Source: Altericroceibacterium spongiae (GTDB taxonomy: Bacteria > Pseudomonadota > Alphaproteobacteria > Sphingomonadales > Sphingomonadaceae). From it: a stretch of 64,000 nucleotides of DNA. The stretch is from positions 620,001-684,000 of the forward strand of contig NZ_RAPF01000001.1 of NCBI RefSeq assembly GCF_003610805.1. The letters run 5' to 3'. Below the pieces are notes generated by a model, which was not told where the DNA came from, did not search any database, and saw only the letters and a program-made list of their open reading frames with translations. Shown in pieces: positions 41,391 to 50,899 of this stretch. Numbering within the stretch: the stretch's first letter is position 1; each line of letters starts with the position of its first letter. Made by a program: the position numbers and the translations under genes.

Positions 41391-42520
41391 TCAGTGAGAT
41401 CCGTCCAGGCCGATTTGATTTTATCGAAGAAACCGCGGCTTTCCGGGCATTCCTCCCCGGTTTCGGTTTCCTTGAATTCACGCAGTAACTCTTTCTGCTT
41501 GGCAGAAAGTTTGGTGGGTGTTTCTACAATGATTTCAACGACCATATCACCGCGCCCGCGCCCCTGCAGAACAGGCATCCCCGCTCCGCGCTTCCGGAGC
41601 TGCTTGCCCGACTGAATACCGGCAGGAATCGTAATCTCATGCGGTGTGCCATCCATACCCGGAATTTCAACCGAACCGCCAAGGGCAGCAACAGTGAAAC
41701 TGACGGGAACGCGAGTAAAAAGCGCCGTTCCTTCTCGTTCGAAAACAGCATGTTTGCGAATGTGAAGGAAAATATAAAGATCGCCCGGAGGCGCCCCCAT
41801 CGGCCCTGCTTCCCCTTTACCGGAAAGACGGATGCGCGTGCCATTATCAACGCCCGGTGGAATATTCACATCCAGTTGTTGCGCTTCATCGACGCGACCT
41901 TCTCCGCGGCAGGTCTTACAAGGATGCTCGATCACTTCTCCGCGACCGTGGCAGTTTGGACAAGGTTTTTCGATAACGAAAAGTCCCTGCTGCGCCCGAA
42001 CCTTGCCAATACCATGGCACAGATTGCAGCCACGCTTGGCCGTACCCGGCTCGGCGCCGGTTCCCTGACACGTTCCGCAGGCCACCGATACTTCGACTTC
42101 AATCTGCGTATCCTTACCATGGAAAGCATCATCAAGACTGATTTCCATGTCGTAGCGCAGATCAGCACCGCGGCGGGGCCTCGCCCGACCACCGCCGCCG
42201 CCGAATGCGTTGCCGAAGATGGTCTCGAAAATGTCGCCAATATCGCCGAAATCGGCGTGCGCTCCGCCGTTGCCGCCCCCCATGCCCTGCTGAAAAGCCG
42301 CATGGCCATAACGGTCATAAGCAGCGCGTTTCTGCGGGTCTTTCAGACAATCATAGGCCTGACTGACAGCTTTGAATTTGGCTTCTGCCTCTGCATCCCC
42401 AGGATTGCGGTCCGGGTGATAACGCATGGCAAGTTTGCGATAAGCCGACTTGAGTGTTTTCTCGTCAGCCGTGCGCTCGACTTCGAGCAGTTCGTAAAAA
42501 TCTATCTCGGTAGCAGACAT
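41387..42520 (-). CDS. dnaJ: Chaperone DnaJ (Hsp40)
   Basis: A 377-residue co-chaperone. J domain with HPD (AMRYHPDRNPGD), a Gly/Phe-rich stretch (GGGNGGAHADFG, GNAFGGGGGRARP), four CxxCxGxG zinc repeats (CGTCQGTG, CNLCHGIG, CPNCHGRG, CKTCRGEG) and C-terminal substrate domains. A strong terminator (42531-42573) separates it from dnaK 73 bp upstream; the tyrosine phosphatase gene overlaps its end. Confidence 0.97.
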   Translation of the reverse strand: MSATEIDFYELLEVERTADEKTLKSAYRKLAMRYHPDRNPGDAEAEAKFKAVSQAYDCLKDPQKRAAYDRYGHAAFQQGMGGGNGGAHADFGDIGDIFETIFGNAFGGGGGRARPRRGADLRYDMEISLDDAFHGKDTQIEVEVSVACGTCQGTGAEPGTAKRGCNLCHGIGKVRAQQGLFVIEKPCPNCHGRGEVIEHPCKTCRGEGRVDEAQQLDVNIPPGVDNGTRIRLSGKGEAGPMGAPPGDLYIFLHIRKHAVFEREGTALFTRVPVSFTVAALGGSVEIPGMDGTPHEITIPAGIQSGKQLRKRGAGMPVLQGRGRGDMVVEIIVETPTKLSAKQKELLREFKETETGEECPESRGFFDKIKSAWTDLTE

Positions 42521-42530
42521 GTCCCCACCT

Positions 42531-42573
42531 TAAAAAGAAGCCGCCCCCGATACGTGAATGTATCGGCGGCGGC
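42531..42573 (-). terminator. Intrinsic terminator between dnaK and dnaJ
   Basis: On the minus strand a 14-bp stem with one mismatch (arms 42573-42560 and 42553-42540, loop of 6) is followed at once by TTCTTTTT. It fits a rho-independent terminator or attenuator that would lower dnaJ transcription relative to dnaK. Confidence 0.85.
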
Positions 42574-42593
42574 GTCATTTTCCATCAGGACAA

Positions 42594-44519
42594 TCAGCCC
42601 TTGTTGTTTTCGTCGTCGACTTCCGAGAATTCGGCATCGACTACATCTTCATCAGCATCAGAAGCCGATCCGGCAGCCGCACCGGCGTCACCGCCAGCAG
42701 CCTGCTCTTTCTCGTAAATCTGCTGCCCCATCTTCATTGCGACTTCGGTCAGAGCTTCACCCTTTGCCTTGATCGCATCGAGATCGTCGCCTTCCAGCGC
42801 GCTTTTCGCATCGGCGATAGCCGTTTCAACCTGGCTCTTAAGGTCGGCATCGACCTTATCGCCATTCTCGGAAAGCTGTTTTTCTGTCGCGTGGACAAGG
42901 CTTTCCGTATTGTTACGGGCTTCCGCAGATTCACGCCGCTTCTTATCCTCGTCAGCAAACTTTTCAGCGTCCTGCACCATCTGATCGATGTCGGCTTCCG
43001 AAAGACCACCAGAGGCCTGAATACGGATCTGCTGTTCCTTACCCGTACCTTTGTCCTTCGCCGAAACATTAACGATACCGTTAGCGTCGATATCGAATGT
43101 CACTTCGATTTGTGGCACGCCACGCGGTGCAGAAGGAATACCCACAAGATCAAACTGGCCCAGCAGCTTGTTATCCGCAGCCATTTCACGTTCGCCCTGG
43201 AACACCCGGATCGTCACGGCTTGCTGGTTGTCTTCAGCTGTAGAGTAGACCTGTGTCTTCTTGGTCGGGATCGTCGTGTTCCGGTCGATCATACGGGTAA
43301 AAACACCGCCCAGTGTTTCGATGCCCAAAGAAAGCGGAGTCACGTCAAGCAGGAGAACGTCTTTCACATCACCCTGAAGCACACCGGCCTGAATAGCAGC
43401 GCCCATGGCAACGACTTCATCCGGGTTTACGCCCGTATGCGGCTTTTTGCCGAAGAATTTCTCCACAACTTCGCGGACCTTCGGCATACGAGTCATGCCG
43501 CCAACCAGCACAACTTCGTCGACGCCGGCCTTATCAACACCCGCATCAGCCAGAGCCTTCTTACAAGGTTCAAGCGTGCGTTCGATGAGCTTCTCGACGA
43601 GCTTTTCAAGCTGCGAACGGCTAAGGGTTTCTACCAGATGCAACGGAGTGGACGATCCACCCTCCATGCGGGCCGTGATAAACGGCAGGTTGACTTCCGT
43701 CGTCTGCGAGCTGGACAGTTCGATCTTGGCCTTTTCAGCCGCCTCTTTCAAACGCTGCAGCGCAAGCTTATCCTTGCGCAGGTCCATATTTTCCTTCTTC
43801 TCGAACTGATCGGCGAGATATTCGACAATTGCCGTATCGAAATCTTCACCGCCGAGGAAAGTGTCACCATTGGTCGACTTCACTTCGAATACGCCATCGC
43901 CGATTTCGAGGATGGAAATATCGAAAGTGCCGCCACCAAGGTCGTAAACCGCAATCGTCTTACCATCTTCCTTGTCGAGACCATAAGCGAGCGCAGCTGC
44001 GGTCGGCTCGTTAATGATGCGAAGGACTTCAAGACCTGCAATCTGGCCGGCATCCTTGGTCGCCTGGCGCTGTGCGTCGTTGAAGTAAGCTGGAACGGTA
44101 ATAACCGCTTGTGTCACTTCTTCGCCGAGATACCCTTCGGCTGTTTCCTTCATTTTCTGAAGGATGAAAGCGGAAATCTGTGAAGGGCTGTAATCATTGC
44201 CGCCTGCATTGACCCAGGCATCGCCATTCTTGCCTTTGACGATATTATAGGGGACGAGTTCCATATCCTTCTTGGTCATGGAATCATCGAAGCGGCGGCC
44301 GATGAGGCGTTTAATTGCAAAAAGCGTATTGTCAGGATTGGTAACGGCCTGCCGCTTTGCAGGCTGGCCGATCAGACGTTCATCATCCTTGGTGAAGGCA
44401 ACAATAGAAGGCGTGGTACGTGCACCTTCGGAATTTTCTACGACCTTGGGCTTGCCCCCATCCATAACTGCCACGCAGCTATTCGTCGTTCCCAGATCGA
44501 TACCGATAACTTTGGCCAT
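42594..44519 (-). CDS. dnaK: Chaperone DnaK (Hsp70)
   Basis: A 641-residue Hsp70. Start [20 protein letters not shown]; phosphate loops [20 protein letters not shown] and [14 protein letters not shown]; the substrate-binding domain starts at [16 protein letters not shown]; the C-terminal tail ends in acidic [20 protein letters not shown] 44519 is chosen at the conserved start, with AAGAGGAAA upstream; the open frame further left is not coding. A consensus RpoH promoter is present (44613-44640). Confidence 0.98.
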   Translation of the reverse strand: MAKVIGIDLGTTNSCVAVMDGGKPKVVENSEGARTTPSIVAFTKDDERLIGQPAKRQAVTNPDNTLFAIKRLIGRRFDDSMTKKDMELVPYNIVKGKNGDAWVNAGGNDYSPSQISAFILQKMKETAEGYLGEEVTQAVITVPAYFNDAQRQATKDAGQIAGLEVLRIINEPTAAALAYGLDKEDGKTIAVYDLGGGTFDISILEIGDGVFEVKSTNGDTFLGGEDFDTAIVEYLADQFEKKENMDLRKDKLALQRLKEAAEKAKIELSSSQTTEVNLPFITARMEGGSSTPLHLVETLSRSQLEKLVEKLIERTLEPCKKALADAGVDKAGVDEVVLVGGMTRMPKVREVVEKFFGKKPHTGVNPDEVVAMGAAIQAGVLQGDVKDVLLLDVTPLSLGIETLGGVFTRMIDRNTTIPTKKTQVYSTAEDNQQAVTIRVFQGEREMAADNKLLGQFDLVGIPSAPRGVPQIEVTFDIDANGIVNVSAKDKGTGKEQQIRIQASGGLSEADIDQMVQDAEKFADEDKKRRESAEARNNTESLVHATEKQLSENGDKVDADLKSQVETAIADAKSALEGDDLDAIKAKGEALTEVAMKMGQQIYEKEQAAGGDAGAAAGSASDADEDVVDAEFSEVDDENNKG

Positions 44520-44612
44520 GGTTTCCCCATTTCCTCTTGAAAAATTGGACACCGCGCATCTGACCTCCCTTCTAGAAGGCAAAGCCGGTCGGCGGCTCAT
44601 TGACACTGGCGA

Positions 44613-44640
44613 TATAGGTGCGCTTTCGGTTGGCACAAGG
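44613..44640 (-). promoter_or_regulatory. RpoH (sigma-32) heat-shock promoter of dnaK
   Basis: On the minus strand CTTG (44640-44637) is followed after 17 bases by CCTATAT (44619-44613), matching the alphaproteobacterial RpoH consensus CTTG-N17/18-CYTATNT at every fixed position. It lies about 95 bp upstream of the dnaK start. Confidence 0.85.
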
Positions 44641-44697
44641 GATGGAGCCAGCTAGAAAACGGCAATTCCACAGGGAAATCAGTTTGGAGAGGTTTAC

Positions 44698-45195
44698 GTG
44701 AAAAAGTTCTTGGTCAGCATGGCACTCGGCGCAACTATAATCGGCCTTTCGGCATGCAACGGCAATGACGCTGAAACTCCGGTCGAAAATGCCGATCCGG
44801 ATGCACCGGCAGGTATCTCGGTCGAAAATGCGAGACTTATCCTTCCACCTGTATCGGGTAATCCGGCCGCTGCCTATTTCGACATTACCAATAATGGCGA
44901 GAAGACCATGGTCATTCGCGCTGTTTCAGTAGCAGGGGCAGAAAGTGCCGCAATGCATCAGGTGAGCAGCTGGGAAGGTAAAGAATCCATGGATGACATT
45001 TTTCAGCTCAACGTCCCTATCGGAGAAACCGTAAAGTTCACGCCGGGCGAGAGGCACGTGATGGTGATGGGCCTGGCCGATAACGCCAAAGCAGGCGATG
45101 AGATCGAAGTGACGCTAACCTTCGCCGGCGGTGACAAAATCAGCTTTCCAGCCGAAATACATGCTGCCGGAGATGATCGCGAAGCTGACGAATAA
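44698..45195 (+). CDS. PCu(A)C-family copper chaperone lipoprotein
   Basis: A 165-residue exported protein. Signal peptide with lipobox IIGLSACNG (Cys20). The PCu(A)C domain contains the Cu(I) ligands in SAAMHQVSSWEGKESM and GERHVMVMGLAD (H-x-M). Such proteins deliver copper to cytochrome oxidase CuA in the periplasm. Start is GTG 44698, with TTTGGAGAGG upstream; no ATG fits the signal peptide. The next gene (a zincin-like protein) begins 7 bp later. Divergent from dnaK. Confidence 0.92.
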   Translation: MKKFLVSMALGATIIGLSACNGNDAETPVENADPDAPAGISVENARLILPPVSGNPAAAYFDITNNGEKTMVIRAVSVAGAESAAMHQVSSWEGKESMDDIFQLNVPIGETVKFTPGERHVMVMGLADNAKAGDEIEVTLTFAGGDKISFPAEIHAAGDDREADE

Positions 45196-45202
45196 TAGTA
45201 TC

Positions 45203-45700
45203 ATGGCTGAGGATCAGCAGCATTGTCCTCCCGGCGGCGCACGTCCGCTGACCCGAGGAGAAACAGGACTCGTTCGGTTTATTTTCGGATCATCGGTCGA
45301 TTGCAGCCGCGTTACGATCAAGCGCCGCAAATGGTTTCCTCTGCAGCCGGTGCAGACGGTTATGGCGCCGCGGGGCCATTTACATTTCCATCCGGACTGC
45401 AGTTTATATGAAGAAGATTTTGCTGCAGCATCACTTTCACGCCAGGGGCTCTTCCTTCACGAAATGACGCATGTCTGGCAGACGCAGAAACAAGGAGAAT
45501 GGCATCTGATCCTCCGCCGTCACCCATTCTGCCGCTATGATTACAGTTTAAAACCGGGCTGGTCGCTGGACCGATACGGGCTCGAACAGCAGGCTGAAAT
45601 TATTCGCCACGCCTTTCTTATGCGGAAAGGCGTGGCGATAGCCGGTGTGGCGGACAAGACAGCCTATGACGTGCTCGTTCGCTTTCCCGGAGCGGGCTGA
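45203..45700 (+). CDS. HExxH (zincin-like) protein of unknown function
   Basis: A 165-residue protein with the zinc-peptidase motif HEMTHVWQ near residue 90. The N-terminal part has RPLTRGETGLVRFIFGSSVD and RGHLHFHPDCSLYEEDF. No signal peptide. It resembles the HEMTHVWQ group of Vgr-related or DUF4157-like sphingomonad proteins. Peptidase activity is possible; a third zinc ligand could be Glu in LEQQAEIIRHAF. ATG 45203 is 7 bp after the copper chaperone gene but has no good ribosome-binding site, so translation may be coupled. Confidence 0.75.
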   Translation: MAEDQQHCPPGGARPLTRGETGLVRFIFGSSVDCSRVTIKRRKWFPLQPVQTVMAPRGHLHFHPDCSLYEEDFAAASLSRQGLFLHEMTHVWQTQKQGEWHLILRRHPFCRYDYSLKPGWSLDRYGLEQQAEIIRHAFLMRKGVAIAGVADKTAYDVLVRFPGAG

Positions 45701-45730
45701 AACTTCAAGCCCGCCAATTTACTAAAGATA

Positions 45731-45997
45731 TTAGCGCGGACAACGCACTTCGTAGCGGTCTCCGTAACGATCCCGACGATAGCACTTACCGTCCTTTTTA
45801 ATTAGCGAACCGCCGGCAGCACCTGCTGCGGCACCAATGGCGGCCCCCGTTCCAACATCGCCACCGGTTGCAGCAGCCACACCAGCACCTGCTGCGGCCC
45901 CGGCAAGGCCGCCTTCTGCAGCATAATTATCTGCACAGGCTCCAAGCGAGAGGGCGGAACCCAAAAGCAGCGGGCCAAGGAAAATACGCATATTCAT
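45731..45997 (-). CDS. Glycine-zipper small lipoprotein
   Basis: An 88-residue protein: signal peptide with lipobox SLGACADN (Cys21), then a Gly/Ala-rich zipper ([38 protein letters not shown]) able to insert in or associate with membranes, and a basic C-terminus (CYRRDRYGDRYEVRCPR). AGGGAG precedes the start. Function unknown; similar proteins are abundant in alphaproteobacterial envelopes. Confidence 0.8.
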   Translation of the reverse strand: MNMRIFLGPLLLGSALSLGACADNYAAEGGLAGAAAGAGVAAATGGDVGTGAAIGAAAGAAGGSLIKKDGKCYRRDRYGDRYEVRCPR

Positions 45998-46085
45998 TGG
46001 AGTTAGCTCCCTGTCTGTTCATTTTCATTGAACAGGTTACGGTTGAAACGCCTCTGTAGTTCCCCTTGCCTCCCGGCTGTTACAT

Positions 46086-46679
46086 TCAATCTGGCTTCTT
46101 TGCGACACCAACCATCGCAGGGCGAAGCAAGCGATCACGGATCATATAACCCGCCTGCATTTCCTGGACGACGGTGCCCGGTTCGACTTCGTCAGTTGGT
46201 ATCTCCATCATGGCCTGATGCTGGTTGGGGTCAAGCGGCAGTCCTTTAGCTGCAATCCGGCTGATCCCGTTTTGTGAAAACACCTTATCGAGTTCGCGTT
46301 GCGTAGCTTCGATACCAGCGACAAGCCCTTTGAACTTCTCGTCTTCGCGCAATTCGGCGGGAACAGCGTCGATTGCGCGAATTAGGTTATCCGCTACCGA
46401 TAAAATATCACGCGCAAAACCGGTCGCTGCATAACTGCGCGCATCGGCCACATCCTTCTCCATCCGCCGACGTACATTCTGTGTATCGGCCTTGGCATAA
46501 AGGACTTCCTGTTTGGTTGCCTCAAGCTCTTCCCGCAGACTTTCAAGCTCTTTCTTCACATCTGCAGGCAGTTCAGCATTGCCTTCTGCCTCACTGTCAG
46601 AATCGAGCATGTCCTCGGGAACACCTTTCAGTTCCTCGGCAATATCCTTATCCGTATGCTCGGTTTTGTTATCCGTCAT
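46086..46679 (-). CDS. grpE: Nucleotide exchange factor GrpE
   Basis: A 197-residue DnaK co-factor. Long N-terminal coiled coil (ELESLREELEATKQEVLYAK), then DVADARSYAATGFARDILSV and the C-terminal beta wing with GLPLDPNQHQAMMEIP and GTVVQEMQAGYMIRDRLLRP. It starts 17 bp after hrcA on the same strand, a common hrcA-grpE operon. Confidence 0.96.
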   Translation of the reverse strand: MTDNKTEHTDKDIAEELKGVPEDMLDSDSEAEGNAELPADVKKELESLREELEATKQEVLYAKADTQNVRRRMEKDVADARSYAATGFARDILSVADNLIRAIDAVPAELREDEKFKGLVAGIEATQRELDKVFSQNGISRIAAKGLPLDPNQHQAMMEIPTDEVEPGTVVQEMQAGYMIRDRLLRPAMVGVAKKPD

Positions 46680-46696
46680 ATGCTTTAATCTTCCAG

Positions 46697-47740
46697 CTAT
46701 CCGATGAGCTTGCCCAGGCTTCGGGCGGTAAAATCCACCATGGGGACGACCCTTGCATAATTCAACCGCGTCGGGCCGATTACACCCAGAACACCGACCA
46801 CTCTGCCTTCGCGATCCCTGTATGGAGAAGCAATCACAGAAGAGCCGGATAGTGCAAAGAGCCGGTTTTCAGATCCGATGAAAATACGTGTCGATTTGGC
46901 CTCCCTTGCGCTATCCAGCAGAGAGGATACCGATTGCTTGTTTTCCAGATCGTCAATCAGCGAGCGGACGCGCTCAATATCGTTAAGTGCATCGTCATCG
47001 AGCAAATTGGCCTGTCCGCGAACGATCAAGACCGGCCTTTGCGAAGCATCCCTGCTCCATATGGCCAACCCGCGCGCAACCAGATCGCGGCTCGCCTCAT
47101 CGAGAGCCGATTGTCCATTGGAGATTTCCGCTCCGATAAGGCGAGCGGCTTCTGACAGCGTCCTCCCGCCAAGCCGCGATGTGATATAGTTGGTCGCCTG
47201 CTGAAGTTCTGAAATCGAAGTTCCCTCAGCTATTTCCAGAAGGCGGTTTTCTACGCTACCATCTTCTCCCACCAGAACCACCAAGGCACGCCGTTCATCA
47301 AGTCTCACAAGATTCATCTGAGATAAGTGCGGATCACGACGCGGAACCATAACCACACCGGCAGCGGCAGAAATATCGGACAGAATAGCGCTTGTTGCTT
47401 CCAGAGCCTGCTCGATCGGGCCGTGCTCAGCAAGGCGCTGCTCAATCACAGCTCGCTCCTCAAGCGTCGGTTCAGCAACCTGCATCATCCCATCAACAAA
47501 GAGTCTTAGCCCGCTTTCCGTGGGCATTCGTCCGGCACTTGTGTGGGGAGCCGCAAGTAATCCCAGCGTTTCAAGATCGCTCAATACAGAGCGGATCGAT
47601 GCGGGTGACAGATTGACTCTGCCATTTGCGGCGAGCGCCTTGGACCCCAGAGGAAGCCCGTTTTCAAGATAACCCTCGACAACGAGGCGAAAAATCTCGC
47701 GGGCACGGTCAGTCAGTTCGGTAACAGGAGGTGATGCCAT
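46697..47740 (-). CDS. hrcA: Heat-inducible transcription repressor HrcA
   Basis: A 347-residue repressor. Winged helix at the N-terminus (LPLGSKALAANGRVNLSPAS, IRSVLSDLETLGLLAAPHTS, AGRMPTESG), GAF-like middle domain, and the C-terminal VLGVIGPTRLNYARVVPMVD. HrcA binds CIRCE elements before groESL or dnaK in many bacteria. No CIRCE is visible upstream of hrcA or dnaK here, so its target is probably groESL outside the window. Divergent from rph. Confidence 0.96.
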   Translation of the reverse strand: MASPPVTELTDRAREIFRLVVEGYLENGLPLGSKALAANGRVNLSPASIRSVLSDLETLGLLAAPHTSAGRMPTESGLRLFVDGMMQVAEPTLEERAVIEQRLAEHGPIEQALEATSAILSDISAAAGVVMVPRRDPHLSQMNLVRLDERRALVVLVGEDGSVENRLLEIAEGTSISELQQATNYITSRLGGRTLSEAARLIGAEISNGQSALDEASRDLVARGLAIWSRDASQRPVLIVRGQANLLDDDALNDIERVRSLIDDLENKQSVSSLLDSAREAKSTRIFIGSENRLFALSGSSVIASPYRDREGRVVGVLGVIGPTRLNYARVVPMVDFTARSLGKLIG

Positions 47741-47823
47741 GATGGGATCAATTTAATCACTCCCCTTGCAGCCTCAAGCGATAAGCGACTAGGGCGAGAG
47801 CGATTTCGCGACAGGAGAACCCA

Positions 47824-48537
47824 ATGCGACCTTCCGGCCGTGCGCCCGACGAGATGCGTGCCATTGCAATTGAGACCGGTTTCACCAAACATGCCGAGGG
47901 ATCGGTGCTGATCGGTTTTGGCGATACCAAAGTGCTGGTTACCGCCAGCATCGAAGAACGTGTTCCTCCTTTCCTGCGAGGTAAGGGAAGCGGCTGGGTG
48001 ACCGGAGAATATTCCATGTTGCCCCGGGCCACTCATACGCGCGGCAGCCGGGAAGCCGCAAAAGGAAAACAGTCCGGACGAACGCAGGAAATTCAGCGCC
48101 TTATAGGACGATCTTTACGCTCTGTGACAAATCTTGAAAAGCTTGGCGAACGTCAGATCACCCTCGATTGCGATGTAATTCAAGCCGATGGCGGTACACG
48201 CACAGCATCGATTTCCGGGGCATGGGTTGCGCTGCGTCTGGCAGTGAACAAACTGCTGGCCGAAGGTGCAATCAAGGAAGATCCGATCGAAGCCAAAATC
48301 GCCGCCATAAGCTGCGGTATTTTCGAAGGTACGCCGGTGCTCGATCTCGATTATGCAGAAGACAGCAATGCTGATGCCGACGCGAATTTCGTTCTGATCG
48401 AGGGTGGCCGTATCGCTGAGGTACAGGCAACCGCTGAAGGTGCCACCTATGATGAGGAAGGACTGCTGCGCCTGCTTCGTCTGGCGCAAATTGGCTGTAA
48501 TCAGATATTTACCGCCCAGGAGGCTGCCACGCAATGA
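47824..48537 (+). CDS. rph: Ribonuclease PH
   Basis: A 237-residue phosphorolytic exoribonuclease that trims tRNA 3' ends. Start [20 protein letters not shown]; phosphate-site residues in [40 protein letters not shown] is conserved. CAGGAGAACCC precedes the ATG. Overlaps rdgB by 4 bases (ATGA). Confidence 0.97.
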   Translation: MRPSGRAPDEMRAIAIETGFTKHAEGSVLIGFGDTKVLVTASIEERVPPFLRGKGSGWVTGEYSMLPRATHTRGSREAAKGKQSGRTQEIQRLIGRSLRSVTNLEKLGERQITLDCDVIQADGGTRTASISGAWVALRLAVNKLLAEGAIKEDPIEAKIAAISCGIFEGTPVLDLDYAEDSNADADANFVLIEGGRIAEVQATAEGATYDEEGLLRLLRLAQIGCNQIFTAQEAATQ

Positions 48538-49163
48538 CTCGTCAGCTCGGTTCCGGAAAGCTCGTTATTGCCACGCATAATGCAGGCAAACTGAAAGAAA
48601 TCGCCGCATTGCTCGAGCCTTACGGCCTCGAATGCATTTCGGCGGGCGCTTTGGGTCTGCCGGAACCGGCTGAAACCGGCACAACCTTTGTCGAAAATGC
48701 CCTTATTAAAGCACAGGCTGCAGCGGAAGCGTCCGGCCTGCCCGCTCTTGCTGACGACAGCGGTATTTCCGCAGCCGCGCTCGATGGTAAGCCGGGTGTT
48801 TATACAGCCGACTGGGCCGAACGACAATGGTTCGAAGGTGAGCCGGGGCGGGACTGGTATATGGCGATGGGCAAAGTGGAAGGCATGCTGGCCGCGCAAG
48901 GGCCGGATGTCTCCCGCGATGCCTGGTTTTCATGCGTTCTGGCAATTGCCTGGCCCGATGGAGACCACCTTGTTTATGAAGGGCGCTGCAACGGAAAACT
49001 GACATGGCCACCGCGCGGAACCATGGGTTTTGGCTATGACCCGGTTTTCGTTCCGAACGGTCATGACCGGACATTTGCCGAACTGGAGCCCGATGAAAAA
49101 CGGGCGATGAGCCATCGCTCCGATGCTTTTGCCAAACTTACTGCGGATCAGTTTGGCGCCTGA
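48534..49163 (+). CDS. rdgB: dITP/XTP pyrophosphatase (RdgB/HAM1)
   Basis: A 209-residue nucleotide-pool cleaning enzyme. [20 protein letters not shown] at the start, [15 protein letters not shown] and [20 protein letters not shown] for metal and nucleotide binding, [15 protein letters not shown] near the C-terminus. Coupled to rph by ATGA overlap. Its last 26 bases overlap the end of the convergent CAP-domain gene. Confidence 0.96.
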   Translation: MTRQLGSGKLVIATHNAGKLKEIAALLEPYGLECISAGALGLPEPAETGTTFVENALIKAQAAAEASGLPALADDSGISAAALDGKPGVYTADWAERQWFEGEPGRDWYMAMGKVEGMLAAQGPDVSRDAWFSCVLAIAWPDGDHLVYEGRCNGKLTWPPRGTMGFGYDPVFVPNGHDRTFAELEPDEKRAMSHRSDAFAKLTADQFGA

Positions 49164-49704
49164 CATCAAGTGCCCAGTTTTGCGGGGTGAGGCGTTGCCC
49201 TATGATATTGCCGGCAGGCCAATAGCGGCAAACCAGAAAATCATAGCTTCGCCCCCTCGCCATTCCACAGCCCACCTGCTGCGTTTCGGGCCAGATGATC
49301 TGGGTGTAATGCCCGACATCCTGCCACCGGCCTGTACTGGCAATATCCGGAAAAACACCCGGTATAAAATATTGTTTTTCCTTTATAAAATCTCTGACAG
49401 CATCGCTTATACGATAGTAACCGATGGTTCCGGCCCACAAGTTTTCTCCGGTTCCGCCGCGCTGGCGTGACGTGCTGTGCCGCATCCGTCCCTCTTTCGC
49501 CAGTTGCTCCGCCCATTGCCAGGCTTCATAGGCTAGCTTGTCGCTCCACGAAAGTGGATGCAGACCGAGCCAGTCTCTTTCGCTATTATGCTCTGAAAGA
49601 AGCGCCGCGGCGAAATCGCGATTGTCTTGCCGGGCCGGAGCAGGCACCGCATATCCGAAGGAAGCAACCATCAGAAATATTGTGAAAAAACCAGCAATTC
49701 GCAT
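49138..49704 (-). CDS. Secreted CAP-domain (SCP/PR1-like) protein
   Basis: A 188-residue exported protein. Signal peptide MRIAGFFTIFLMVASFGYAV, then a CAP domain: AALLSEHNSERDWLGLHPLS, WAEQLAKEGRMRHS, GGTGENLWAG, DVGHYTQIIWPETQQVGCGM, and YDFLVCRYWPAGN. The four CAP cavity residues (two His, two Glu) appear present. Function of bacterial CAP proteins is poorly known (lipid binding or peptidase-like proposals). Converges on rdgB with a 26-base overlap of coding ends. Confidence 0.92.
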   Translation of the reverse strand: MRIAGFFTIFLMVASFGYAVPAPARQDNRDFAAALLSEHNSERDWLGLHPLSWSDKLAYEAWQWAEQLAKEGRMRHSTSRQRGGTGENLWAGTIGYYRISDAVRDFIKEKQYFIPGVFPDIASTGRWQDVGHYTQIIWPETQQVGCGMARGRSYDFLVCRYWPAGNIIGQRLTPQNWALDVRRQTDPQ

Positions 49705-49747
49705 CAGAAAAAAATGGCAAGAAACTGTTAAGATTCGTTAAAAAACC

Positions 49748-50899
49748 GTGGCACGCGCACTCTATATTCACTGGCCTTTCTGCTTAGCTAAATGCCCTTA
49801 TTGCGACTTTAATTCGCACGTCCGCAATCAGGTTGATACGCAGCTTTGGGAAAACAGTCTGCTGGCTGATATGCGGCATGAAGCTGCATTTGGCGGCGGA
49901 GAGGCGTTACACTCGATCTTTTTCGGCGGCGGCACTCCTTCGCTGATGCCCCCTGCCCTTGTGGCTCGTCTTTTACAGGAAGCTGAACAATTATGGGGCT
50001 TTACGAGCGATATTGAAGTCACTCTCGAAGCTAACCCCTCTTCGGTGGAAGCAGCCAGTTTTGCCAGTCTGGCCGAAGCCGGCATCAATCGCCTATCGCT
50101 CGGCATACAGTCGCTCGACGATAGTGTTTTACGCTTTCTGGGCCGTTTGCATAACGGCCGGGAAGCACTTGCAGCACTGGACATTGCTCAGACGCATTTT
50201 CGCCGTGTCAGCTTCGATCTGATTTATGCCAGACCAGAACAAACCATTGAAAAATGGACAGAAGAACTGAAACAAGCGCTGTCTTTCGGGACCGAACATC
50301 TTTCCCTCTATCAGCTCACGATCGAGCCTGGCACGCGGTTTGCCACCGATGTCCGGCAGGCAAAATTCGCACCAATGGAAGACGATCCGGCAGCCGACCT
50401 GTTTGCTCTGACCCGTGAAATGACGGCAGCAGCAGGGCTCCCCGCCTATGAAATCAGCAACCACGCCAAGCCGGGCGCGGAAAGCCGACATAATCTGACA
50501 TATTGGCGCTATCAGGACTATTGCGGCATTGGCCCCGGTGCTCATGGCCGGCGTAACGGTCAGGCCACACAGCGCCATCGCAAACCCGAAAACTGGCTCT
50601 CCGCTGTGGCCAGAAATGGCCATGGAACGGGCGCAGAGCGTAACCTAACAGGGCCAGAACAGGCTTCAGAAGCGCTTTTAATGGGCTTACGGCTCGCTGA
50701 AGGTGTCGACCTGCGAGAGCTGTCTGACCGTTTCGGCATCGCGCAAAGCGATCTTATTGTTCCATCCCGGCAAACCCTTTATCGTGACCTTGGATTTCTC
50801 GACACAACGGGAAGCCGTCTTCGCGTGACCGAAAAAGGCATGCCTCTGCTCGATGCCCTGCTGGGAGAACTGGTGCCCGACAAGCTGGTGGCTTCATGA
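49748..50899 (+). CDS. hemW: HemW-type radical SAM protein (heme chaperone)
   Basis: A 383-residue radical SAM protein. The cluster motif is Cys12-x3-Cys16-x2-Cys19 (FCLAKCPYCDFNSHV) followed by Phe rather than a fourth Cys, which marks HemW rather than coproporphyrinogen dehydrogenase HemN. FFGGGTPSLM and RLSLGIQSLDD are conserved. HemW binds heme and inserts it in respiratory enzymes. It overlaps xerC by 4 bases. Confidence 0.93.
   Translation: MARALYIHWPFCLAKCPYCDFNSHVRNQVDTQLWENSLLADMRHEAAFGGGEALHSIFFGGGTPSLMPPALVARLLQEAEQLWGFTSDIEVTLEANPSSVEAASFASLAEAGINRLSLGIQSLDDSVLRFLGRLHNGREALAALDIAQTHFRRVSFDLIYARPEQTIEKWTEELKQALSFGTEHLSLYQLTIEPGTRFATDVRQAKFAPMEDDPAADLFALTREMTAAAGLPAYEISNHAKPGAESRHNLTYWRYQDYCGIGPGAHGRRNGQATQRHRKPENWLSAVARNGHGTGAERNLTGPEQASEALLMGLRLAEGVDLRELSDRFGIAQSDLIVPSRQTLYRDLGFLDTTGSRLRVTEKGMPLLDALLGELVPDKLVAS

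Noticed and set aside
42558-44183. 541-codon plus-strand frame
   Set aside because: Antisense to dnaK.
44520-44697. CIRCE element upstream of dnaK
   Set aside because: Not found in the intergenic region; only the RpoH-type promoter is supported.
47741-47823. CIRCE element or RpoH promoter upstream of hrcA
   Set aside because: No TTAGCACTC-N9-GAGTGCTAA is present, and the best CTTG-N17 site is followed by ATTAAAT, which misses the -10 consensus.
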